Source: Bacteroidales bacterium
Lineage (GTDB): Bacteria > Bacteroidota > Bacteroidia > Bacteroidales > CG2-30-32-10
Length of the DNA: 37,310 nucleotides
Direction of reading: 5' to 3'
Assembly (NCBI GenBank): GCA_035353855.1
Contig: DAOQAK010000026.1
Location: forward strand, 15,625 to 52,934
Shown here piece after piece: positions 32,230-37,310 of the stretch. Numbering within the stretch: position 1 is the stretch's first letter; each line of letters opens with the position of its first letter. Both the position numbers and the translations under genes were made by a program. The notes under the pieces are model-generated. The model was not told where the DNA came from, did no database searches, and saw only the letters and a program-made list of their open reading frames with translations.

Positions 32230-32790
32230 CTAATTATCTTTTTTCTTGTGAAACATTTTTATTCCTGAAGGAATAAGTCCGCCAATAAATCCGAAAATAA
32301 AATGAGTGAAAACCGGAAATAAAAATCCGTTAATAAAAGAACCGTAAGGGAAACCTGTAATAAGAGTGATTGCCATTCTTGTAATAGGAATCGACATATA
32401 AGCAAGTCCGCAAATCAATGCTGTAAAGAAAATATTCTTACGGAAAAAAGAAATGTCATTGTAAAGTAGATCAACAATGAATCCTGGGAAAAGATAAGTT
32501 ACAGTTATGAATGGATCTTTAAAGCCAAGCGGAATGAGGAGCATAAAAGCTGCGCCAATACTTGAATAGCTTGATGCAAATTTTTTATTTGAAATTAATC
32601 TGCCCGAAAAAAGCAAAGCCATATAAATTATTCCGTTATGCCCGGGAAGTTTTAAAGGGATTCTCAGGTAAGCATGAAGCAAAACGCCTGCTGCTCCTAT
32701 TCCTGCCAAAAGAATAAATTCAGTAATATCATTTAAAAGCTTAGTTGGATATGCTTTTGATATACTCTTTTGATACGACTTTCCATCCAT
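32230..32790 (-). CDS. Six-helix membrane protein, ECF-S-like
   Basis: A 186-residue inner-membrane protein with about six helices. A conserved-looking segment reads L-R-I-P-L-K-L-P-G-H-N-G-I after the first helix. The size and topology resemble substrate-binding (S) components of ECF-type transporters, though no family was firmly recognised and no energy-coupling genes are near. ATG 32790 is chosen over a TTG 27 bases upstream. It overlaps the TiaS-like gene by 50 bases. It may carry the same substrate as the adjacent TonB receptor across the inner membrane; this is inference. Confidence 0.6.
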   Translation of the reverse strand: MDGKSYQKSISKAYPTKLLNDITEFILLAGIGAAGVLLHAYLRIPLKLPGHNGIIYMALLFSGRLISNKKFASSYSSIGAAFMLLIPLGFKDPFITVTYLFPGFIVDLLYNDISFFRKNIFFTALICGLAYMSIPITRMAITLITGFPYGSFINGFLFPVFTHFIFGFIGGLIPSGIKMFHKKKDN

Positions 32791-33472
32791 AATCTGCTTC
32801 GTTTGATTGTTCTGCAAATATAACGATTTTATTTTTCTTTAAAACAGGTCGCCACCAGTCGGCAAGAAATACTTTTGTGTCTGGTGGCAGATCATTATTT
32901 TCTATATCTTTTATTTCATGAATCCCTGTTTTTTCTTTTATTTCAGAAACTTTGAAAACACCTATTAACTCACGCATTCCTTTAATCCAAAGAAATCGTC
33001 CATCATTGCCGCCTTTACGCAAACCTACGGCAGCAAGCGAACCGATTATTCCTCCTTTTGTGCCGGTATAACCTTCAAGAAAAATATTTTCTTCCGATGC
33101 TATTTTCCTGGCTTCTACCTGTGTGATGATTTCTTTTTTTGCCCGCAATCCCCATTGAAGGATTTTCTCAGAAACCCTGTCATATGGTGCAACACACAAT
33201 CCTGCATCAGAACCATCGGCGCTTTCTTTCAGTAAATAATCAGCGCAGAATTTTTGTAAGTCATTTATTTTTTCTGATTCCACTTCGAGGCAGGCTGAAC
33301 TGTTGTGCGAAGTGTAAGGTATTCTTCTGTCGAATAATAACTGGTGACGGGTAACACCAATTAATTTCGCGATTCCATTTTCTGTTAACAACCTTCCCAT
33401 CTCGCGTGAACGAAAGCCTGTACCACGGCTTTCCAGGTTGTCAGTATCATCAATGCCGATAAGGATTCTCAT
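32741..33472 (-). CDS. TiaS-like (tRNA-Ile2 agmatinylcytidine synthetase-related) protein
   Basis: A 243-residue protein whose N-terminus, G-I-D-D-T-D-N-L-E-S-R-G-T-G, matches archaeal TiaS, the enzyme that attaches agmatine to a tRNA anticodon cytidine. G-S-D-A-G-L-C-V-A and G-G-I-I-G-S-L-A-A-V-G-L also fit. It is much shorter than archaeal TiaS (about 420) and lacks the C-terminal tRNA-binding region. A bacterial role in tRNA-Ile modification is unlikely since bacteria use TilS; a different ATP-dependent reaction is possible. It sits one base after the ModE-like gene and overlaps the six-helix membrane protein gene. Confidence 0.75.
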   Translation of the reverse strand: MRILIGIDDTDNLESRGTGFRSREMGRLLTENGIAKLIGVTRHQLLFDRRIPYTSHNSSACLEVESEKINDLQKFCADYLLKESADGSDAGLCVAPYDRVSEKILQWGLRAKKEIITQVEARKIASEENIFLEGYTGTKGGIIGSLAAVGLRKGGNDGRFLWIKGMRELIGVFKVSEIKEKTGIHEIKDIENNDLPPDTKVFLADWWRPVLKKNKIVIFAEQSNEADYGWKVVSKEYIKSISN

Positions 33473-33841
33473 TTATAATGATGATATTTCGTTATGAAAT
33501 TTGATGAATGATTTCTGAAAAAATATTTCAAATTCGTTATGAAAACGGGTATATGCTTTTATAAGCTCCAATCCTTGTTTTGTGATCATTGAACTTCCAC
33601 CGAGCTGACCGCCCCTGTGTTTTTCAATAACTGAGATACCAAGAAGTTCTTCAATTTTTTTTAGATCGCCCCAAGCCTTGCGATAGCTGATGCCAAGGTT
33701 TATCGCTGCTTTTGAAATAGAACCATATTCCTCGATAGCCCGTAGTAAATGCCATTTACCATCGCCCAGGATGCCTTCACCGTTTTTTAATGAGAGCCAC
33801 AATTTATAATGTGCTTCCAATTCGGGAATTTTCGATTTCAT
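33473..33841 (-). CDS. ModE-like winged-helix regulator
   Basis: A 122-residue protein made only of the ModE N-terminal DNA-binding domain: G-D-G-K-W-H-L-L-R-A-I, G-S-I-S-K-A-A, G-I-S-Y-R-K-A-W and the G-G-x-x-G-G-S wing. The molybdate-binding C-terminal domains of full ModE are missing, so sensing must come from elsewhere or not at all. It probably regulates the surrounding Moco and uptake genes. It is one base from the small CQLGCF gene upstream and one base from the TiaS-like gene downstream. Confidence 0.88.
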   Translation of the reverse strand: MKSKIPELEAHYKLWLSLKNGEGILGDGKWHLLRAIEEYGSISKAAINLGISYRKAWGDLKKIEELLGISVIEKHRGGQLGGSSMITKQGLELIKAYTRFHNEFEIFFQKSFIKFHNEISSL

Positions 33842-33842
33842 C

Positions 33843-34028
33843 TTAAAAACAACCCAACTGGCATTTCATTATTTTTACTTTCATATCATCGCAGACTTTA
33901 CCCACTTCTGATGTTGGAGCATGTAAGTCTTCTGCAATTTTTAATGCAGTGGCGCAAGGGATATATTGCTTGCCTTCTTTAGCAATGATCTTAGCTTTAA
34001 TTGCTTCTTCAATTTTTTTTCTTTCCAT
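33843..34028 (-). CDS. Small ModE-associated protein ending CQLGCF
   Basis: A 61-residue protein with a helix-turn-helix-like middle (I-P-C-A-T-A-L-K-I-A-E-D-L, S-E-V-G-K-V-C-D) and a striking C-terminus, K-I-M-K-C-Q-L-G-C-F. I recall similar small proteins beside molybdenum genes in anaerobes, but no function is known to me. Four cysteines could bind a metal or cluster. It is one base ahead of the ModE-like gene, so it may act with it, perhaps as the sensor ModE lacks; this is inference. Confidence 0.7.
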   Translation of the reverse strand: MERKKIEEAIKAKIIAKEGKQYIPCATALKIAEDLHAPTSEVGKVCDDMKVKIMKCQLGCF

Positions 34029-34077
34029 AAAAACAATTTTAGTTATGAAAAATCCACAACAATGAAAATCATGTTTC

Positions 34078-34359
34078 TTATTTATAAAGGCAGAGGTATG
34101 ATGATTCTTCTTTAACTACGAGCTGAAACTTTTTATCTTTTTCAACGATGAAGGTTTCGCCTTGTTTAAACTCTTTCCATTCGCTGCTTCCGGGAAGTTT
34201 AACGGTAAGTTTTCCTGAGGTTACTGTCATGTATTCTACAGTTGAAGTTCCGAATTCATATTCGCCAACAGCCATAACACCTATAGTTGCTGAACCTTCT
34301 TTAGTTGTGAACGCAATTGATTTTACATTGCCACCGAAATATTCGTTTGTTTTGAACAT
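34078..34359 (-). CDS. ppnP: Pyrimidine/purine nucleoside phosphorylase PpnP
   Basis: A 93-residue one-domain cupin of the DUF1255 (YaiE/PpnP) family, which splits several nucleosides with phosphate. It starts with N-E-Y-F-G-G-N-V-K-S-I and includes S-A-T-I-G-V-M, V-T-S-G-K-L-T-V-K-L-P and G-E-T-F-I-V. Full length for the family. It lies between the small CQLGCF gene and the ThiS/MoaD-like gene, without an obvious role in Moco biosynthesis. Confidence 0.9.
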   Translation of the reverse strand: MFKTNEYFGGNVKSIAFTTKEGSATIGVMAVGEYEFGTSTVEYMTVTSGKLTVKLPGSSEWKEFKQGETFIVEKDKKFQLVVKEESSYLCLYK

Positions 34360-34443
34360 AATTATTTATTTAATTGTTATACTGTTTTATTGTTTAATTG
34401 CTAAAAAATTCATTCTTTAACCGTCAACCGTCAACGGCTTTCA

Positions 34444-34653
34444 TCATCCTCCGCTCATTAAATGTATCACATCTACTTTATCGCCGTCGCGGATTATTAT
34501 TTTTTCGTAATCATCTCTTTTCACAAGATTCCCATTCACTTTAATTACAAGCAATTTAAAAGTAAATTTCTGTACAGCTAAAAGTTCTTTTACAGAAATT
34601 TCCTTATAGTTAAGTTCTGTATCGTTATTGTTAAGGTTAATTTTCATCTTCAA
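34444..34653 (-). CDS. ThiS/MoaD-like sulfur carrier protein
   Basis: A 69-residue ubiquitin-fold protein ending in S-G-G, the site of thiocarboxylate formation. V-I-K-V-N-G-N-L-V-K and I-I-I-R-D-G-D-K-V-D-V-I-H-L are typical of ThiS. By sequence it looks nearer to ThiS than MoaD, but there are no thiamine genes here and it heads a Moco region, so it may serve as MoaD. MoaE and the activating MoeB/ThiF enzyme are not in the window. Confidence 0.8.
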   Translation of the reverse strand: MKMKINLNNNDTELNYKEISVKELLAVQKFTFKLLVIKVNGNLVKRDDYEKIIIRDGDKVDVIHLMSGG

Positions 34654-34672
34654 ATCTTCATATTATAATTCT

Positions 34673-34680
34673 CAAAATTA
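34673..34680 (-). promoter_or_regulatory. Candidate -7 box of the Moco-region operon
   Basis: On the minus strand this reads TAATTTTG, fitting TAnnTTTG, 20 bases before the ThiS/MoaD-like start. No -33 TTTG is evident. Confidence 0.35.
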
Positions 34681-35114
34681 AAATTTTATTTTGATTTTAA
34701 ATAGGTATATTTATAAAGAATTTCATTTATATGATAATGGCAATTGTCATTATACCGATACGGAAATGATTTATTCATAACTTATTTTATACCGATTGTA
34801 TAGATGTAATAGTCCAATAAATTGTACTATAACATCTATGTCATCGGCATAACCATTGTAAAATTTAAAATATCCTTTGGACTATTTTAAATTAACAATT
34901 GGTATTATTTTAAAGGTATTTATGAGCTCACAAGTTCGGTTGCAAAATTTCCTATCCACGACAAGTCGGGATAAATCGGCATAACAGAATCTAAGCTTAT
35001 TTTGCTTAACAAATCAGCTAAGATTCTATATAAATTCAAATGTTTCCGATAAATCTTTATAAAATCTTTATATTTAATTAATGATTATTTATATTTTCTT
35101 TATAAATGACACAG

Positions 35115-35122
35115 TATCTTTG
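35115..35122 (+). promoter_or_regulatory. -7 box of the sensor-kinase operon
   Basis: TATCTTTG matches the TAnnTTTG consensus, 27 bases ahead of the GTG start. A -33 TTTG is not present at the ideal distance, only an AT-rich TTTC-like stretch near 35095. Confidence 0.45.
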
Positions 35123-35148
35123 TAAAAAAATAATAAAACATATAATAA

Positions 35149-36231
35149 GTGCCAGCGCTATTTACATACAAAGCTAATAAATCAAGACAATATTTTTTAA
35201 GTATTGGACTTGTTGTTGTGGTTTCAGCCATTTGTTACTTGCTATCGGATTATATGGGTTACCGTGTTGTCGCGTTGATCCTGATGGTTACCGTTTCGTT
35301 CATCGCAATGTTTTATAGCATTCTTCCTGTTTTGGTTTGTGCCATACTTAGCGCCCTGATTTGGGATTATTTTTTTATTCCGCCCTATTTTGCATTTACA
35401 GTTCATGACACTGAAGACCTGTTAATGCTGATGATGTACTTTATTATTGCTATGGTGAATGCAGTAATGACCTATAAGATACGACAAATGGAAAAAGCAG
35501 CACAGGAGAGAGAAGAAAAAGAAAAAACAGTAATGCTATATAATACTTTATTGAATTCTCTTTCACATGAATTGAGAACACCTATTTCAACTATTATCGG
35601 AGCAACGGATAATATGTTATCAGAATTAAACAATTTAACAGAACAAAACAAAAATGATTTATTAAAAGAGATATCAGATGCTTCACTGCGCCTTGACAGG
35701 CAGGTAGAGAATTTGCTTAATATGTCAAGACTTGAATCCGGTTTTTTAAAACCCAAAAAGGATTGGTGCGATATCAATGAACTTATTCATGATGTAGCAA
35801 ACAAGTATACGGGTAATATTGATAATCATACTATAAATATACAGGTTAAAGAGAACTTGCCTCTTTTTAAACTTGACTTTGTACTAATAGAACAAGTGCT
35901 GAATAATTTAATTTTAAATGCAATACTGTATACGCCAAAATACTGCATAGTAACAATTATGGCAATGTGTAAAAACGATAATTTAATACTCATCATTGAA
36001 GACCATGGCAATGGGTTTCCACCCGAAGAGATTGATAAAGTATTTGATAAATTTTACCGGTTAAAAAATACAAAACCGGGAGGGACAGGGCTTGGATTGT
36101 CTATTGTCAAAGGGTTTATTGAAGCACATAATGGCAAGGTGAAACTTGAGAATATCCCTGAAGGTGGAGCCCGGTTTACTATAGAAATACCAGCAGAAAC
36201 AACATACATAAACAATTTAAAAAATGAATGA
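35149..36231 (+). CDS. KdpD-like sensor histidine kinase lacking the N-terminal domains
   Basis: A 360-residue membrane kinase. Four helices (about 15-108), with the KdpD-type DUF4118 segment Y-F-F-I-P-P-Y-F-A-F-T-V-H, precede a coiled region, the phosphoacceptor H140 in S-L-S-H-E-L-R-T-P, and the ATPase with N-x-x-x-N, D-H-G-N-G-F and G-G-T-G-L-G-L-S boxes. Full KdpD has about 900 residues with KdpD and USP domains before the helices; these are missing. The start is GTG. Its 3' end overlaps the response-regulator gene by eight bases. Confidence 0.9.
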   Translation: MPALFTYKANKSRQYFLSIGLVVVVSAICYLLSDYMGYRVVALILMVTVSFIAMFYSILPVLVCAILSALIWDYFFIPPYFAFTVHDTEDLLMLMMYFIIAMVNAVMTYKIRQMEKAAQEREEKEKTVMLYNTLLNSLSHELRTPISTIIGATDNMLSELNNLTEQNKNDLLKEISDASLRLDRQVENLLNMSRLESGFLKPKKDWCDINELIHDVANKYTGNIDNHTINIQVKENLPLFKLDFVLIEQVLNNLILNAILYTPKYCIVTIMAMCKNDNLILIIEDHGNGFPPEEIDKVFDKFYRLKNTKPGGTGLGLSIVKGFIEAHNGKVKLENIPEGGARFTIEIPAETTYINNLKNE

Positions 36232-36910
36232 GCTGGAAATATTAATTATTGACGATGAAGTCCAGATACGAAAGCTGTTAAGTATAACTTTACACAGCAA
36301 TAATTACAAAGTTCTGGAGGCTGCCAATGCTAAAGAAGGATTGGCGCTGGCTGCCAGTTGCAGTCCTGATATGATTCTGCTTGATATAGGATTGCCGGAT
36401 GAAAGCGGGCATATTGTACTAAAGAGATTACGTGAATGGTACAATAAACCTATTATTATCCTTTCCGTTCAGAATTGTGAAGACGATATTGTAAAAGCTT
36501 TGGATAATGGTGCAAACGATTATCTTGTAAAACCATTTCGTACAGGTGAACTTCTTGCACGTTTACGTTCAGCAATAAGAAGTACAAATATTGAAGAATC
36601 ACAGCCAGTATTTGATTTAGGTGATTTATATATTGATCTTTCAACACATACGGTAAAAAAGAATAAAGAAGTTATAAAGCTCACATCAACGGAGTATTAT
36701 TTGCTGGCGTTATTAGTGGTGAATGAAGGAAAAGTACTGACACATCAGTATATTTTAAGACAAGTGTGGGGTGTTGGTTATATTAGTCAGTCGCAGTATT
36801 TGCGCGTATTCATAGCACAACTCAGAAAGAAAATTGAAAACGATCCGAACCGTCCTGAGTATATCCTTACTGAATCAGGAGTTGGTTACCGCTTTGTTGC
36901 GAAAGAGTAA
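36224..36910 (+). CDS. KdpE-like response regulator
   Basis: A 228-residue OmpR-family regulator. The receiver domain has the D-D-E pocket, phosphoacceptor D54 in L-L-D54-I-G-L-P-D and a K in V-K-P-F. The winged-helix domain (about 130-226) ends G-V-G-Y-R-F. It is closest in look to KdpE. It is translated with the kinase and followed 25 bases later by kup rather than kdpFABC, which suggests control of a different potassium importer. Confidence 0.92.
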   Translation: MNELEILIIDDEVQIRKLLSITLHSNNYKVLEAANAKEGLALAASCSPDMILLDIGLPDESGHIVLKRLREWYNKPIIILSVQNCEDDIVKALDNGANDYLVKPFRTGELLARLRSAIRSTNIEESQPVFDLGDLYIDLSTHTVKKNKEVIKLTSTEYYLLALLVVNEGKVLTHQYILRQVWGVGYISQSQYLRVFIAQLRKKIENDPNRPEYILTESGVGYRFVAKE

Positions 36911-36935
36911 ATCACTTTATAAAATATTTTTTAAA

Positions 36936-37292
36936 ATGACATCGAATAATATTCATTCGAAGAGGATAACTATTGCCTCATTATTGGTGGCGCTTGGAAT
37001 AATTTACGGCGACATAGGGACTAGTCCATTATATGTTCTTAAAGCAATAGTTGGAGAAAGAAAGATTGATGAGATACTGGTGTTTGGTGGAGTTTCATGT
37101 ATATTCTGGACATTGGTTTTTCAAACAACCATAAAATATATTTGGTTAACACTGAAAGCAGATAATGAAGGTGAAGGAGGAATTTTTTCTCTTTATGCAT
37201 TAGTTAGAAGATATGGAAAAAAATTAGTGATACCCACAATACTTGGTGCAACAACACTCCTGTTTTCCGCACTTTTTCGAGGCACCCTCTGA
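36936..37292 (+). pseudogene. kup: Kup potassium transporter, 5' part only
   Basis: The first 109 residues are a good Kup/HAK N-terminus: G-I-I-Y-G-D-I-G-T-S-P-L-Y-V-L, then W-L-T-L-K-A-D-N-E-G-E-G-G-I-F-S-L-Y-A-L-V-R-R. After T-T-L-L at 37262 the family would continue A-D-G-x-I-T-P; instead the frame reads F-S-A-L-F-R-G-T-L and stops. None of the three forward frames restores the family. The gene is therefore interrupted at about 37262 by an insertion, a rearrangement or a misjoined sequence end. The start is ATG 36936; the frame is open upstream into the regulator gene. Confidence 0.75.
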
Positions 37293-37310
37293 ACCCCTTG
37301 TTAAATCTAT

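Larger units (their letters stand above)
34654..35148. promoter_or_regulatory. Divergent intergenic region with four inverted repeats
   Basis: This 495-base gap separates the Moco region from the kinase operon. It holds four dyads: 34734-34753 around CAATTG; 34800-34813 with 34826-34839 (13 of 14), extended by CCGAT/ATCGG at 34792-34847; 34862-34872 with 34883-34893 (perfect 11 bp); and 34986-34997 with 35016-35027 (11 of 12). No gene is seen. They may be operators, RNA structures or repeat elements. Confidence 0.65.

Noticed and set aside
34444..34653. Thiamine biosynthesis locus
   Set aside because: Only a ThiS-like carrier is present; no thiG, thiF, thiE or thiC is nearby and no TPP riboswitch was seen in the upstream gap.
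37263..37310. Named insertion-sequence end
   Set aside because: The bases could be an IS terminus, but no inverted partner or transposase is in the window, so no family can be assigned.

Overview
The window looks like AT-rich chromosomal DNA of an anaerobic environmental Bacteroidota. It carries a GldH-type gliding lipoprotein, a type IX secretion (T9SS) C-terminal sorting domain, and a TonB receptor with an N-terminal carboxypeptidase-like domain. Candidate promoters have the Bacteroidota -7 box TAnnTTTG, and genes generally lack Shine-Dalgarno sequences. All functional calls come from reading motifs by eye; no database search was run.

Layout. 1-1594: short direct and tandem repeats around a four-helix-bundle gene, then gldH and a REP-like palindromic element. 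1595-7684 (+): a DUF1016/YhcG-type nuclease gene bounded by direct repeats, a GC-richer structured leader, and a type III restriction-modification pair (mod, res). 7729-9135 (-): a protein of unknown function. 9198-19672 (-): a long tightly packed directon. It starts from a promoter/operator dyad with a small redox protein and ArsR. It continues through two ArsF-like proteins, an ArsG-like permease, an ArsP-like permease, two thioredoxin-fold proteins, a lipoprotein, an outer-membrane barrel, Acr3, several Cys-rich proteins and a CcdA-like protein, and ends with hgcA and hgcB, the corrinoid protein and ferredoxin of mercury methylation. An ArsC-type arsenate reductase follows. 19823-20122: a second ArsR-like regulator with its own terminator. 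20189-25638 (-): adenine deaminase, a T9SS-secreted FG-GAP protein, a TIGR03032-like protein and a serine hydrolase. 25659-34653 (-): a molybdenum-cofactor region (moaC, moaA, moeA, mobB-like, ModE-like regulator, ThiS/MoaD-like carrier) interleaved with a TonB receptor, a lipoprotein, a six-helix membrane protein and a TiaS-like protein. 35149-37310 (+): a KdpD-like sensor kinase, a KdpE-like regulator and the start of a kup potassium transporter that loses family similarity at the window edge.

How it fits together. The most notable unit is 9768-19672. Seventeen consecutive genes on one strand, most separated by fewer than 10 bases or overlapping, place hgcAB at the end of an ArsR-headed operon. 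That operon also encodes inner-membrane efflux of inorganic and organic arsenicals, periplasmic thiol-redox proteins, an outer-membrane barrel and several proteins with adjacent cysteines. This suggests a thiophilic-metal(loid) handling system in which HgcAB is one component; that functional link is inference. A second possible undescribed module is the TonB receptor, lipoprotein, six-helix membrane protein, TiaS-like protein, ModE-like regulator and small CQLGCF protein within the Moco region, which may be a molybdate or tungstate acquisition set.
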